Shown in pieces: positions 1 to 9,754 of a stretch of DNA of 64,000 nucleotides. Location of the stretch: assembly GCF_001425485.1 (NCBI RefSeq), contig NZ_LMQW01000034.1:248001-312000 (forward strand), in the 5' to 3' direction. Origin of the DNA: Aureimonas sp. Leaf427 (GTDB lineage: Bacteria > Pseudomonadota > Alphaproteobacteria > Rhizobiales > Rhizobiaceae). Every line of letters begins with the position of its first letter. Within the stretch, counting starts at the first letter, position 1. Made by a program: the position numbers and the translations under genes. The notes under the pieces were generated by a model. The model was not told the origin of the DNA and ran no database searches. It saw nothing but the letters and a program-made list of their open reading frames with translations.

Positions 1-1
1 C

Positions 2-67
2 TGGCTTTCGGCCGGCTCGTTCCCTGTCGAGCCCGTCCGGCTCCGCTTCTTCCGGTCTTCGCATTAG
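2..67 (+). CDS. possible 3' end of an upstream gene (partial)
   Basis: A reading frame enters from the left edge and stops at TAG 65-67, leaving about 21 residues ending RFFRSSH. It stops 17 bases before thuA, so it could be the end of a gene just upstream, perhaps of the same operon. Too little is visible to assign a family, and it may be chance open frame. Confidence 0.25.
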   Translation, partial: WLSAGSFPVEPVRLRFFRSSH

Positions 68-84
68 GAGAAGGAAGGACAGAG

Positions 85-870
85 ATGAGCATCCGCACCG
101 TCGTCTGGAACGAGTTCGTCCACGAGCAGGAAAATGCCGTGGTGCAGGGGATCTATCCCGACGGCATCCACAACACGATCGCCGCCGCCATCGCCAAGGA
201 TGGCGACATCTCCGTCTCGACCGCGACGCTTGGCGAGGCTGAGCATGGGCTCGCGCAGGAGCGGCTCGACGAGACGGACGTGCTCGTGTGGTGGGGGCAC
301 AAGGCGCATGGCGAGGTCTCCGACGAGATCGTCGATCGCGTACAGCAGCGCGTGAACGAGGGCATGGGCCTCATCGTCCTCCACTCCGGCCATTTCTCCA
401 AGATCTTCAAGCGGATGATGGGCACGCCCTGCTCGCTGCGCTGGCGCGAGGCCGGCGAGCGCGAGCGGCTCTGGGTCATCAATCCGTCGCATCCGATCAC
501 GCAAGGGATCGACAAGGCAATCGAGCTGCCGAACTCGGAAATGTACGGCGAGCCCTTCCTCGTGCCGGAGCCGCTGGAGACGGTCTTCGTCTCCTGGTTC
601 GAGGGCGGTGAGGTGTTCCGCTCGGGGCTGACCTATCAGCGCGGCGCGGGCAAAATCTTCTACTTCGAGCCCGGCCACGAGACCTACCCGATCTATCACG
701 ATCCGAACATCCAGATGGTCCTGCGCAACGCCGTTCGCTGGGCGTACAATCCGGCGCCCGCCTGGAAGGACGTCTCCAAGGCGCCGAACGTGCCGATCGA
801 TCAGGCGCGCGAGACGATCGAGAAGAAGGGCGCCTCGCTGCACAAGGCGGGGGAGGCCGGCTACCGATGA
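85..870 (+). CDS. thuA: ThuA-family trehalose utilization protein
   Basis: A 261-residue cytoplasmic protein of the ThuA (glutamine-amidotransferase-like fold) family, close to the usual family length. Recognisable features are the N-terminal VVWNEFVHE start, the [12 protein letters not shown] segment and the HPITQGI and GHETYP motifs. In Sinorhizobium, ThuA acts with ThuB in oxidising trehalose or related disaccharides to 3-keto derivatives; the same role here is inferred from family and neighbours. An AGGAGAAGGA ribosome-binding stretch precedes ATG 85. The stop overlaps the thuB start by four bases (ATGA), indicating translational coupling. Confidence 0.85.
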   Translation: MSIRTVVWNEFVHEQENAVVQGIYPDGIHNTIAAAIAKDGDISVSTATLGEAEHGLAQERLDETDVLVWWGHKAHGEVSDEIVDRVQQRVNEGMGLIVLHSGHFSKIFKRMMGTPCSLRWREAGERERLWVINPSHPITQGIDKAIELPNSEMYGEPFLVPEPLETVFVSWFEGGEVFRSGLTYQRGAGKIFYFEPGHETYPIYHDPNIQMVLRNAVRWAYNPAPAWKDVSKAPNVPIDQARETIEKKGASLHKAGEAGYR

Positions 871-1922
871 GCGCCGAGAAGCGAATCCTCATTCTCGGCA
901 CGGGCGGCATCGCCCATCGCCATGCCGAGCATTTCCTCGCCATTCCGCAGATCGCGGTCGTCGCGGCGGTGGACACCCAAGTCCAGCGGGCCCGGGATTT
1001 CGCCGCCGAGCATGGCATCGCCCATGCCTTCGGCAGTCTCGAGGAGGCGCTGGCCTGGGGCGAGTTCGACGCGGCGGTCAACGCGACGCCCGACCCGGTC
1101 CACAAGCCGACGACGCTGCAGATGATCGCGGCAGGCAAGCCGGTCTTCTGCGAAAAGCCGCTGGCGGTGAACTTCGAGGACGCGATGGCGATGACGGAGG
1201 CCATCGAGGCGGCCGGCCTCGTCAACATGGTGAACCTCACCTACCGCAATGCCCATGCCATTCAGATGGCGCGCCGCATGATCGACGAGGGCCGCATCGG
1301 CACGGTCCGGCATTTCGAGGCGAGCTACCTTCAGAGCTGGCTGACCAGCAAGCATTGGGGCGACTGGCGCACGGACGAGCGCTGGCTCTGGCGGCTGTCC
1401 TCGGATCACGGCTCGAAGGGCGTTCTCGGCGATATCGGCATTCACATCCTCGACTTCGTCCTGTTCGGCACCGGCCTCGAGATCGCGGCGCTGCAGGCCC
1501 GGATGAAAACCTACGACAAGGCCGAAGGCGGGGCGATCGGCGCCTACAAGATGGACGTCAACGACAGCGTCGCCATGACGGTGGAGATGTCGAACGGGGC
1601 ACTCGGCGTTATCCACATGAGCCGCTACGCCACCGGCAATCTGAACGACCTCAACTTGGCCGTCTACGGCGAGACGGGCGCGCTGCGCATCTGGGCGAAC
1701 CAGCTGGAGTCGCGGCTGGAGGTTTGCCGGGGCAAGGACATGGAGACCGCCATTTGGCGGCCGGTCGAATGCCCGGTGACGCCGCGCAACGAGCATCGCT
1801 TCGCGATGGCGCTCCTGTCGGGCGAGAACGGCCAGCCGGACTTCCGTCACGCCGCCGAGGTTCAAAAGCTTCTCGATCTCTGCTTCGTCTCCGACCGCGA
1901 GGGCCGGATGCTCGCTGCCTGA
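867..1922 (+). CDS. thuB: Gfo/Idh/MocA oxidoreductase (ThuB-like)
   Basis: A 351-residue NAD(P)-dependent sugar dehydrogenase. The N-terminal Rossmann motif [12 protein letters not shown] lies at residues 8-20, the family EKP signature at 96-98 (CEKPLAVN), and a GDIGIHILD helix near 185-195 contains the usual catalytic histidine region. In rhizobia ThuB is the oxidoreductase partner of ThuA, giving 3-ketotrehalose. The start overlaps thuA by four bases, so the two are almost certainly made together. The substrate (trehalose, sucrose, maltitol or another alpha-glucoside) cannot be read from sequence. Confidence 0.85.
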   Translation: MSAEKRILILGTGGIAHRHAEHFLAIPQIAVVAAVDTQVQRARDFAAEHGIAHAFGSLEEALAWGEFDAAVNATPDPVHKPTTLQMIAAGKPVFCEKPLAVNFEDAMAMTEAIEAAGLVNMVNLTYRNAHAIQMARRMIDEGRIGTVRHFEASYLQSWLTSKHWGDWRTDERWLWRLSSDHGSKGVLGDIGIHILDFVLFGTGLEIAALQARMKTYDKAEGGAIGAYKMDVNDSVAMTVEMSNGALGVIHMSRYATGNLNDLNLAVYGETGALRIWANQLESRLEVCRGKDMETAIWRPVECPVTPRNEHRFAMALLSGENGQPDFRHAAEVQKLLDLCFVSDREGRMLAA

Positions 1923-2140
1923 TGGCACGATACTGTTCGCTTTACTTATAGAATGCGAAAAAGCTGGTCCGGGGTTGCTTACGTCCGACGGAGCGCAACC
2001 TTCTCTTCCGAGCTGACGATGCTGTCCGAGCGTATCCCGTCGTTTCGAACGGGAGCGCCGGGGCCGGCGAGGAATGGGTGACGGGACGCAAGGGTTCGCC
2101 GGCCGGCGATCGCCGATGACGATGTCTGGGAGGAAAGATC

Positions 2141-3400
2141 ATGTTGAAGTCACTGATGGGGGCGCTCGTCGCCACCACCGTTCTCGGTGCCGCACCGGCC
2201 TTCGCGGACGAGCTGTCGATCGTGGCCGGCTCGATCGGCAAGGATATCGAGGAGCTGCGCGGGCAGCTCGACGCTTTCGAGAAGGCGAGCGGACACACGG
2301 TCAAGATCGTGACCATGCCGGCCTCGACCACCGACCAGTTCGGCCAGTACCGGCTCTGGCTCTCGGCCGGCAACAAGGATGTCGACGTCTATCGGACGGA
2401 CGTGATCTGGGCGCCGCAGCTGGCGACGAACTTCGTCGATCTCACCGAGGCGATGAAGGACGTGGTGGGGCAGCACTCGGCCTCCGTCATCGCCTCCCAG
2501 ACGGTGGACGGCAAGCTCGTCGCCATGCCGCTCTATGCCGATGCGCCGGCGCTCTACTACCGCAAGGACCTCCTGGAAAAATACGGCAAGACCGTCCCCG
2601 CGACCTGGGCCGAGCTGACCGCGACCGCGCAGGAGATCCAGGACAAGGAACGCGCGGGCGGCAACGCGCAGATGAATGGGTTCGTTTTCCAGGGAGCGGC
2701 CTACGAGGGCCTGACCTGCGACGCGCTGGAATGGATCGTCTCCGACGGCGGCGGGCAGATCGTTTCCCCCGAAGGCGAGATCACGGTGAACAACGCGAAG
2801 GCCGCGGCGGCGCTCGACAGGGCGCGCGGCTGGATCGGCACGATCGCGCCGGCCGGCGTCACCGGCTACATGGAGGAGGAGACGCGCGGCGTCTGGCAGA
2901 CGGGCAACGCGGTCTTCATGCGCAACTGGCCCTATGCGTTTCCGCTGGGCAATGGCGACGACTCGCCGATCAAGGGCAAGTTCGACGCCGCTCCTCTGCC
3001 CGCCGGCGACGGCGGCACGTCCGCGGCCTGCCTCGGCGGCTGGAACGTCGCGGTCTCGGAATATTCCGAGCACAAGCCGGCGGCGATCGAGCTCGTGAAG
3101 TTCCTGACCTCGGCCGAGGCGCAGAAGCAGCGGGCGCTCGGCACGGCGCGCCTGCCGACCATCGCGTCCGTCTACGACGATCCCGAGATCCAGGAGAAGC
3201 AGCCGCTCGTGGCGAAGTGGAAGACGGTGTTCGAGAACGCGACGCCGCGCCCCTCCGCGCCGACCAAGGCGAAGTACAACGAGGTCTCGCAGCAGTTCTG
3301 GACCGCGGTCAACCGCACCCTGTCCGGCCAGGGAGACGGGGCGACCAATCTCGATGCGCTGGAAAAGCAGCTCCGCCGCCTGAAGCGCAGCGGCTGGTAG
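2141..3400 (+). CDS. thuE: ABC transporter sugar-binding protein (ThuE-like)
   Basis: A 419-residue periplasmic binding protein of the extracellular solute-binding family 1. Residues 1-22 are a signal peptide ending APAFA before DELSIVAGS. The body has the trehalose/maltose-binding layout, with YRTDVIWAPQ near 85-95, a LYADAPALYYRKDLL hinge segment and a LGGWNVAV segment near the C-terminus. It is preceded by a 218-base gap after thuB, so it may have its own promoter, and by a clear GGGAGGAAA ribosome site. Its length matches ThuE better than the longer AglE of Sinorhizobium. Substrate is inferred to be trehalose and/or other alpha-glucosides. Confidence 0.85.
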   Translation: MLKSLMGALVATTVLGAAPAFADELSIVAGSIGKDIEELRGQLDAFEKASGHTVKIVTMPASTTDQFGQYRLWLSAGNKDVDVYRTDVIWAPQLATNFVDLTEAMKDVVGQHSASVIASQTVDGKLVAMPLYADAPALYYRKDLLEKYGKTVPATWAELTATAQEIQDKERAGGNAQMNGFVFQGAAYEGLTCDALEWIVSDGGGQIVSPEGEITVNNAKAAAALDRARGWIGTIAPAGVTGYMEEETRGVWQTGNAVFMRNWPYAFPLGNGDDSPIKGKFDAAPLPAGDGGTSAACLGGWNVAVSEYSEHKPAAIELVKFLTSAEAQKQRALGTARLPTIASVYDDPEIQEKQPLVAKWKTVFENATPRPSAPTKAKYNEVSQQFWTAVNRTLSGQGDGATNLDALEKQLRRLKRSGW

Positions 3401-3458
3401 GTTCGGCGGTCGCGATTGGGGCGGCAGCTCCGGTCGCGGCGGTCCGTCCGGCGCAGCA

Positions 3459-3482
3459 CTCCGGCCGACGTCTCGGCCGGAG
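3459..3482 (+). repeat. intercistronic hairpin between binding protein and permease genes
   Basis: Perfect 10-bp inverted repeat (CTCCGGCCGA / TCGGCCGGAG) with a 4-base loop, 59 bases after the thuE stop and 30 bases before the thuF ATG. There is no following T run, so it is more likely an mRNA-stabilising or processing stem than a terminator. Such stems commonly let the binding-protein message outnumber the permease message. Confidence 0.6.
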
Positions 3483-3512
3483 AGGGTGTTTCCTCCGTTC
3501 CAGGCGTGTCCC

Positions 3513-4511
3513 ATGACCCAAGCGACGCTCGGCGTGCCGCCGACGAACCCTCCACCGAAGGCGGACGCCGCCGGCGTGCCCGGCCGGTCCGCCCTGACGC
3601 GCCAGCGCCGCCGTGCCGCCTGGATCTTCCTCCTGCCGATGATCGCGGTTCTCGCCCTCGTCGCCGGCTGGCCGCTTCTCCAGACGATCCGCTTCTCCTT
3701 CACGGATGCGACGCTCGGCGATCTCGCGGCGGCGAAGTTCGTCGGCTTTCGCAATTATTACGAGTGGGTCGACTATGGCGACGGGGAGGGCGAGGCCTTT
3801 GGCCTGCTGGTCGATCCCGTCTGGTGGCAGGCGGTCTGGAACACGGTCTCCTACACCGCGATCTCGGTGACGATCGAGACGCTGCTCGGTCTCGTCTTCG
3901 CGCTGGTGCTGAACGCTGAGTTCAAGGGCCGCTCCATCGTGCGCGCCGCCGTTCTCATTCCCTGGGCTATCCCGACGATCGTCTCCGCCAAGATGTGGGC
4001 CTGGATGATGAACGACCAGTTCGGCATCCTGAACGACATCCTCGTTTCGGTCGGCATCCTGTCGGCGCCGATCGCCTGGACCGCCTCGCCGGACACGGCC
4101 ATGCTCGCGGTCGTCATCGTCGATGTCTGGAAGACGACGCCCTTCATGGCGCTTCTCATCCTGGCGGGCCTTCAGATGGTGCCGGGCGACGTCTACGAGG
4201 CCGCCAGGATCGACGGCGTGAATCCGGTGAAGGTGTTCTTCAAGGTGACGCTGCCGCTGATCCGCCCGGCGATCCTCGTCGCAGTGATCTTCCGGGCGCT
4301 CGATGCGCTGCGCGTCTTCGACCTCATCTACGTCCTGACCCCGAACAACGCGGAGACCAAGACGATGAGCGTCTACGCGCAGGAGAACCTCTTCCAGTTC
4401 GACAACTTCGCCCAGGGCTCTGCTGCCTCGACCATGCTCTTCCTGGTGATCGCGATGATCACGCTTCTCTACATCAAGCTGGCGCGGGTGAACTTCGAGG
4501 GAGGGCGCTGA
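3513..4511 (+). CDS. thuF: ABC transporter permease (ThuF-like)
   Basis: A 332-residue inner-membrane permease of the MalF type. A cytoplasmic N-terminus of about 35 residues is followed by six predicted membrane segments, beginning AAWIFLLPMIAVLALVAGWPLL. The ATPase-docking EAA loop is visible as EAARIDGVNPVKVFFKVTLP. ATG 3513 is chosen over an upstream GTG at 3486, which would add nine residues lacking family character. It lies between the binding protein and thuG, one base from the thuG start, and forms the transmembrane channel with ThuG. Confidence 0.88.
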   Translation: MTQATLGVPPTNPPPKADAAGVPGRSALTRQRRRAAWIFLLPMIAVLALVAGWPLLQTIRFSFTDATLGDLAAAKFVGFRNYYEWVDYGDGEGEAFGLLVDPVWWQAVWNTVSYTAISVTIETLLGLVFALVLNAEFKGRSIVRAAVLIPWAIPTIVSAKMWAWMMNDQFGILNDILVSVGILSAPIAWTASPDTAMLAVVIVDVWKTTPFMALLILAGLQMVPGDVYEAARIDGVNPVKVFFKVTLPLIRPAILVAVIFRALDALRVFDLIYVLTPNNAETKTMSVYAQENLFQFDNFAQGSAASTMLFLVIAMITLLYIKLARVNFEGGR

Positions 4512-4512
4512 G

Positions 4513-5355
4513 ATGACGAGCCGCACGCTGAAACGCACGGCCGGCACGATCGGCTTCTACGCCCTCGTCGTCGCCATCGTCGTCTTCTCGGTCTTCCCCT
4601 TCTACTACGCGATCCTGACGAGCTTCAAATCGGGCACCGATCTCTTCCGGATCGACTATTTTCCGCGCTCGTTCAGCCTCGCGAACTATGTCGGCGTGTT
4701 CCAGTCCGGCGTCTTCCTGCGCAACATCCTGAACTCAGTGATCGTCGCCTCGACGGTCGTCGCCATCTCGCTCTTCCTGGCGGTGACGGCGGCCTTCGCG
4801 CTTTCCCGCGTCAACTTCCGGGGGCGGGGCCTGCTGCTTCTGACGATCCTCGCGGTCTCGATGTTTCCGCAGATCGCGGTGCTGGCGGGCCTTTTCGAGA
4901 TGATCCGGGCGATGGGCATCTACAACACGCTCTTCGCGCTGATCTTCGCCTACATGATCTTCACTCTGCCCTTCACGGTCTGGGTGCTGACGACCTTCAT
5001 GCGCGATCTGCCGATCGAGATCGAGGAAGCGGCGATCGTGGACGGCGCCTCGCCCTTCACCATCATCCGCCGCGTCTTCCTACCGCTGATGTGGCCGGCG
5101 CTGGTGACGACGGGGCTCCTCGCCTTCATCGCGGCCTGGAACGAGTTCCTCTTCGCGCTGACCTTCGTCGCCAACAACGAGACGCGGACCGTGCCCGTCG
5201 CCATCGCGCTTCTTTCGGGCGCGTCCGAGCAGGAAACGCCCTGGGGCACGCTGATGGCAGCCTCCGTCATCGTGACGATCCCGCTGATCGTCCTCGTCCT
5301 CATCTTCCAACGCAAGATCATCTCCGGCCTGACGGCCGGCGGCGTGAAAGGCTGA
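4513..5355 (+). CDS. thuG: ABC transporter permease (ThuG-like)
   Basis: A 280-residue MalG-type permease with six predicted membrane helices. The EAA loop reads EEAAIVDGASPFTIIRRVFLP, and the C-terminus ends QRKIISGLTAGGVKG, typical of MalG/ThuG proteins. Its length is that of ThuG and far shorter than rhizobial AglG, which has a large insert. The start is one base after the thuF stop and the next gene starts three bases after its own stop, so it is translated from the polycistronic message. Confidence 0.88.
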   Translation: MTSRTLKRTAGTIGFYALVVAIVVFSVFPFYYAILTSFKSGTDLFRIDYFPRSFSLANYVGVFQSGVFLRNILNSVIVASTVVAISLFLAVTAAFALSRVNFRGRGLLLLTILAVSMFPQIAVLAGLFEMIRAMGIYNTLFALIFAYMIFTLPFTVWVLTTFMRDLPIEIEEAAIVDGASPFTIIRRVFLPLMWPALVTTGLLAFIAAWNEFLFALTFVANNETRTVPVAIALLSGASEQETPWGTLMAASVIVTIPLIVLVLIFQRKIISGLTAGGVKG

Positions 5356-5358
5356 TCC

Positions 5359-7062
5359 ATGCTGGACATCGACACCGCGATCCGTCCCGCCGCGAGCGCC
5401 GAGACCCCGGTCCGGCCGGCCGGAGCGGATGCGGACTGGTGGCGCGGCGCGGTCATCTACCAGATCTATCCGCGCTCGTTTCAGGATTCGAACGGGGACG
5501 GCATCGGCGATCTGCCGGGCATCACGGCGCGGCTGCCGCATCTGGCCAAGCTCGGCGTCGATGCCGTGTGGATCTCGCCCTTCATGACCTCGCCGATGGA
5601 CGATTTCGGCTACGACGTCTCGGATTATCGCGACGTCGATCCGATCTTCGGGACGCTGGCGGATTTCGACGCGCTGGTGGCGACGGCGCATCGGCTGGGG
5701 CTGAAGGTCATGATCGACCTCGTCCTCTCCCACACGTCGGACCGCCATCCCTGGTTCGCCGAAAGCCGGAAGGACCGCGTCAATCCGCGCGCCGATTGGT
5801 ATGTGTGGGCGGATGCCAAGGACGACGGCTCGCCGCCGACCAACTGGATGTCGAACTTTGGCGGCTCGTCCTGGGAGTGGGACGCCGGACGGCAGCAGTA
5901 CTACCTGCACAATTTCCTGATCTCGCAGCCCGATCTCAACTTCCACCATCCCGAGGTCCAGGACGCGATGCTGGACGTCGTGCGCTTCTGGCTGGACCGG
6001 GGCGTCGACGGGTTCCGGCTGGATACGGTGAACTTCTACTTCCACGACGCCGAACTGCGCGACAACCCGCCGCTCGCGCCGGAATTCTGGAACGAGCGGA
6101 TGGCGCCGCGCTCGCAGATCTATCACCGGCAGGACCACCTCTACGACAAGAACCGGCCGGAGAACCTGGACTTCCTGCGCCGGTTCCGCGCGCTTCTGGA
6201 CCGCTACGAGGGCCGCACAGCCGTCGGCGAGGTGGGCGAGCTGATCCGGGGCGTCGAGCTGATGGGCGAGTACACGGGCGGCCCGGACCGCCTGCATATG
6301 TGCTACGCCTTCGACTTCCTGAACACGGCGCTGCCGGAGATCGACGACATCCGCCCGGTGGTCGAGCGCTTCGCCGAGACCGCCGCCGACGGCTGGGCCT
6401 GCTGGGCCTTCTCCAATCACGACGTCGTGCGTCATGCCACGCGCTGGGCCGAGGGCCATGCCGACCGCGACGCGATTCTGAAGCTCGCCGCCGTGGTTCT
6501 TCTCTCGCTGCGCGGATCGGTCTGCCTCTATCAGGGCGAGGAGATCGGCCAGACCGAAGCCGAGATCGCCTTCGAGGACCTCGCCGATCCCTGGGGCAAG
6601 CGCTTCTGGCCGACGATCAAGGGCCGGGACGGCTGCCGCACGCCGATGGTGTGGGAAGCTGGCGCGCCGAACGGCGGCTTCTCCAGCGCGCCGAGGACAT
6701 GGCTGCCGGTGCCGGAGGGGCATCTTCCCGGCGCGGTCGATCGGCAGGAGGGGCGCGAGGGCTCTTTGATCGAGACCTACCGGCGCTTTCTCGCCTTCCG
6801 CAAGGCGCATCCGGCGCTGCGTCGGGGCAGCCTCGCCTTCGTCGATCTCGGGACCGGCATCCTGGCCTTCCGCCGGGCGTTCGAGAGAGAAACGCTGCTC
6901 TGCGCCTTCAACCTCTCGGGCGAGACGCAGGATCTCGTGCTGCCGGCCGAGTTCGGGGCGGCGGCGCCGCTCGATGCGGCCGGCGATCTCGGGGCCGGGC
7001 CGATGGAGGGACGCCGCGTCCGGCTTTCGCGGCATGGCGCTTTCTTCGCAAAGCTCGGCTGA
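5359..7062 (+). CDS. aglA: GH13 alpha-glucosidase
   Basis: A 567-residue cytoplasmic glycoside hydrolase of family 13. Conserved regions are [15 protein letters not shown] (34-47), the [14 protein letters not shown] region (120-133), GFRLDTVNF with nucleophile Asp222, AVGEVGEL with acid/base Glu291, and FSNHDVVR with Asp355. The domain order is an (alpha/beta)8 barrel, then a short C-terminal beta domain. It cleaves imported alpha-glucosides to glucose inside the cell. Insertion of this gene between the permeases and the ATPase gene reproduces the E-F-G-A-K order of the rhizobial agl operon, although the transporter looks more like Thu. Confidence 0.92.
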   Translation: MLDIDTAIRPAASAETPVRPAGADADWWRGAVIYQIYPRSFQDSNGDGIGDLPGITARLPHLAKLGVDAVWISPFMTSPMDDFGYDVSDYRDVDPIFGTLADFDALVATAHRLGLKVMIDLVLSHTSDRHPWFAESRKDRVNPRADWYVWADAKDDGSPPTNWMSNFGGSSWEWDAGRQQYYLHNFLISQPDLNFHHPEVQDAMLDVVRFWLDRGVDGFRLDTVNFYFHDAELRDNPPLAPEFWNERMAPRSQIYHRQDHLYDKNRPENLDFLRRFRALLDRYEGRTAVGEVGELIRGVELMGEYTGGPDRLHMCYAFDFLNTALPEIDDIRPVVERFAETAADGWACWAFSNHDVVRHATRWAEGHADRDAILKLAAVVLLSLRGSVCLYQGEEIGQTEAEIAFEDLADPWGKRFWPTIKGRDGCRTPMVWEAGAPNGGFSSAPRTWLPVPEGHLPGAVDRQEGREGSLIETYRRFLAFRKAHPALRRGSLAFVDLGTGILAFRRAFERETLLCAFNLSGETQDLVLPAEFGAAAPLDAAGDLGAGPMEGRRVRLSRHGAFFAKLG

Positions 7063-7105
7063 ACCACAGGTAGATGCGCCGAAGGCGCCAAGGGAGGACA
7101 GGACA

Positions 7106-8200
7106 ATGGCCAATCTGAAGCTCAGCGGCGTCCACAAGGCCTACGGCGCGGTGAAGGTGCTGCACGGCATCGACCTCGACATTCGCTCCGGCGAGTTCGT
7201 CGTCTTCGTCGGCCCGTCCGGCTGCGGCAAGTCCACGCTGCTGCGCGTCATCGCCGGCCTGGAGGAGATTTCGGGCGGCACGCTCGCGATCGACGGCGAG
7301 GTGATGAACGATCGCACGCCGAAGGAGCGCGGCATCGCGATGGTCTTCCAATCCTACGCGCTCTATCCGCATATGACGGTCTACGAGAACATGGCCTTCG
7401 GGCTGACGCTGGAGAAAGGCACGCCGAAGGAGGAGATCGACCGTCGCGTGCGCCAGGCGGCGGCCGTGCTGCAGATCGAGCCCTATCTCGACCGTCTGCC
7501 GAAGGCGCTGTCCGGCGGCCAGCGCCAGCGGGTGGCGATCGGACGCGCCATCACGCGCGATCCGAAGGTCTTCCTGTTCGACGAGCCGCTCTCCAATCTC
7601 GACGCGGCCCTGCGCGTTCAGACCCGCATCGAGATCGCGCGCCTGCACGAGCGCATGCAGGGCACGACCATGATCTACGTCACCCACGACCAAGTGGAGG
7701 CCATGACGCTGGCGGACCGGATCGTGGTCCTCAACAAGGGACGCATCGAGCAGGTCGGCACGCCGCTCGAACTCTACCACGACCCCGACAATCTCTTCGT
7801 CGCCCAGTTCATCGGCTCCCCCGCCATGAACATCCTGCCTGGCCGCGTTTCCGGGCGAAACGTCGTTCTCGATGCGGGGCAGGGGGCGGCCACCATCTCG
7901 GCGCCATCGGGCGTCGTCGGCGCGCTGCATCTCGGCGTGCGGCCGGAGGATCTGTCGATCGTCGGGGAGGGCGAGGGACGTCTGACCGGCCGGGTGACGC
8001 TGACCGAGGCGCTGGGCGAGGTGACGCTGATCTATGTCGATCTCGGCCAGAAGGGCGAGCCTCTGGTGGTGAAGGCGCCCGGCAGCGTCGAGCTCGCGCG
8101 CGGATCAAGCGTGCATCTCTCCGCCGAGCCTTCGTCCTTGCGCTTCTTCGACGAGGCGGGCCGGGCGATCCGCACGGAGCGCCGCGTCGAGGCGGCCTGA
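7106..8200 (+). CDS. thuK: sugar ABC transporter ATPase (MalK/UgpC family, ThuK-like)
   Basis: A 364-residue ATPase that powers the ThuEFG importer. Walker [10 protein letters not shown] is at 36-44; then come the Q-loop [16 protein letters not shown], signature [14 protein letters not shown], Walker [13 protein letters not shown] and a switch histidine in YVTHDQ. The last 120 residues form the TOBE/OB regulatory domain (LGVRPEDL). ATG 7106 with GGGAGG upstream is chosen; the open frame extends further upstream but that part overlaps aglA and lacks family character. It is the last gene of the operon. Confidence 0.9.
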   Translation: MANLKLSGVHKAYGAVKVLHGIDLDIRSGEFVVFVGPSGCGKSTLLRVIAGLEEISGGTLAIDGEVMNDRTPKERGIAMVFQSYALYPHMTVYENMAFGLTLEKGTPKEEIDRRVRQAAAVLQIEPYLDRLPKALSGGQRQRVAIGRAITRDPKVFLFDEPLSNLDAALRVQTRIEIARLHERMQGTTMIYVTHDQVEAMTLADRIVVLNKGRIEQVGTPLELYHDPDNLFVAQFIGSPAMNILPGRVSGRNVVLDAGQGAATISAPSGVVGALHLGVRPEDLSIVGEGEGRLTGRVTLTEALGEVTLIYVDLGQKGEPLVVKAPGSVELARGSSVHLSAEPSSLRFFDEAGRAIRTERRVEAA

Positions 8201-8251
8201 CGCGGAGGGGCGGGCTCGGCTCCTGTCATCGCAGCTTCGCAGAGGTCTGGG

Positions 8252-9166
8252 ATGACGGCATTTGGATCTCTCCGGAGCCGTGCCGCCATGCGCCATCCCG
8301 AACTCAGCTATGCCCATGCCGATCATCGCCCGATGCATCGCTTCGTCATCCGCTCCATGGAGCGCGCGGCGGGCCGGGCGAAGCTCGTGCGGCTCTATAC
8401 GCGCTGGCGTGTCGAGACGGTTCGGCAGGGCGCGCGGCCGTTCCACGCCATGCTGGATCTCATGCGCATACGCCTGGAGATCGACGGCGCCTGGCCGGTG
8501 CCGGGCGAGCTGCCCGAGCGCCTCGTGGTCATCGCGAACCATCCGTTCGGCATCGGCGACGGCGCGGCCATGCTGGCGCTGGCCGAGAAGCTCGGCCGTC
8601 CCGTGCGCATCCTCATCAGCAAGGATCTGATGAAGATCCCGGAAATGGCGGCCTACGGCCTGCCCGTCGCCTTCGACCTCTCCAAGGAGGCGCAGGCGAT
8701 GAACCTGCAGACGCGCAAGGAGGCGATGCGACTCCTCGGCGAAGGCGTGACGATCGTCGTCTTTCCGGCGGGCGGCGTCGCGACGGCGGCCAAGGTCTTC
8801 GGCCGGGCGGACGACCTGCCCTGGAAGCAGTTCGCCGCGCGCCTCGTGCGCACGGGCGGCGCGTCCATCCTGCCGGTCCATGTTCACGGGCAGAACGGGC
8901 CGCTCTTCCACCTCGTCAGCAAATGGTCGCAGACCCTTCGCTACGGTCTTCTGATCGGTGCCTTCCGCCGGCTTTACGGGCGCTCGATCAAGCTGACGGT
9001 CGGTGCCGTCATTCCTCATGCCGGCCTGTCCGAGATCGGCGACGGCAAGACCCTGACGGCCGGCCTCCGGCGCCACGTTCTCGGCCTCGCCCCGCCCGCG
9101 CCCTATCGCCCTCAGCGTTCGACCGCGCTGACGCACTGGCTGGAGCGTCGCGCCGCCCGCAGTTGA
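8252..9166 (+). CDS. lysophospholipid acyltransferase family protein (PlsC-like)
   Basis: A 304-residue acyltransferase. The acyl-transfer site is the NHPFGIGDG motif near residue 90, where His and Asp are separated as in the haemolysin-like PlsC subgroup. It is followed by VVFPAGGVATAAK near 170, equivalent to the FPEG block. It probably transfers an acyl group to a lysophospholipid or ornithine-type lipid at the inner membrane. ATG 8252 follows an AGAGG site; ATG 8288 is an alternative. It stands alone, 51 bases after thuK, and has no evident link to the sugar operon. Confidence 0.75.
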   Translation: MTAFGSLRSRAAMRHPELSYAHADHRPMHRFVIRSMERAAGRAKLVRLYTRWRVETVRQGARPFHAMLDLMRIRLEIDGAWPVPGELPERLVVIANHPFGIGDGAAMLALAEKLGRPVRILISKDLMKIPEMAAYGLPVAFDLSKEAQAMNLQTRKEAMRLLGEGVTIVVFPAGGVATAAKVFGRADDLPWKQFAARLVRTGGASILPVHVHGQNGPLFHLVSKWSQTLRYGLLIGAFRRLYGRSIKLTVGAVIPHAGLSEIGDGKTLTAGLRRHVLGLAPPAPYRPQRSTALTHWLERRAARS

Positions 9167-9285
9167 ACGGGGCCGCTTGAAGGTCGCTCGGCACGGCGCA
9201 TCCGTTGGGATCGTGCGCCCCGGCATGGCGTTTTCAGCCATTCGCGGCGGCGGCCGACCCTAAAAGAACCCTCCAGAATGCGAAA

Positions 9286-9313
9286 CGGCGTGCGCCTCGG
9301 GGGACGCACGCCG
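9286..9313. terminator. hairpin between convergent genes
   Basis: A 9-bp perfect stem (CGGCGTGCG / CGCACGCCG) with a 10-base loop lies between the plus-strand acyltransferase and the minus-strand acidic protein. On the minus strand it is followed by TTTCG, on the plus strand by CTTTGTC, so it could terminate both messages weakly. Confidence 0.45.
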
Positions 9314-9381
9314 CTTTGTCGATCCGCGGTTCGGAGCCGGCCTTGGCCATCCCGTCGCGGCACTTCCTCAAACGGGTCGAA

Positions 9382-9639
9382 TCAAGAGGCCGGAGCCTTG
9401 GCTTCTTCCTCGTCTTCGTCCTCGTCGGTCGCCTCGAAGTCGATGGACTGGAGAACTTCGGCCGCGTCGTCGCGCATTTCATCCAGGAATTCGAGCGCCT
9501 CTTCCTGGTTGTCCGCGCCCTGGGCGGCGAGCATGGCGAGCTGGATCGTCAGGATCTGCGCGACATCGTCGAGGCTCAAGCCCTCGAAGAGGTTTCCGAT
9601 CTCGTTGGCGATCCGGTCTTTCTCGGCTTCGGCGAGCAT
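9382..9639 (-). CDS. small acidic hypothetical protein
   Basis: An 85-residue protein starting MLAEAEKDRIANEIG and ending in a run of Asp and Glu (DEDEDEEE) followed by AKAPAS. The first 60 residues look like a helical domain. No signal peptide or membrane segment is seen. I do not recognise a characterised family. ATG 9639 is chosen because the open frame upstream of it is basic and unlike the rest. It lies 115 bases downstream of the Nudix gene on the same strand. Confidence 0.6.
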   Translation of the reverse strand: MLAEAEKDRIANEIGNLFEGLSLDDVAQILTIQLAMLAAQGADNQEEALEFLDEMRDDAAEVLQSIDFEATDEDEDEEEAKAPAS

Positions 9640-9754
9640 GGCGGCAGTCCTCTTCCTAAAAGGGCCGACAGCCGGCCCCGCGCCATTATCTAGGCTGGAC
9701 CTGGGGAATGCCAGTGCAAAGGCGCCGCTCTCACCAGGAGGATGAAGGTCGGGC

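Noticed and set aside
1973-2000. GGTTGC / GCAACC inverted repeat before thuE as a LacI-type operator
   Set aside because: Arms are only six bases with a 16-base gap, which is easily chance in GC-rich DNA.
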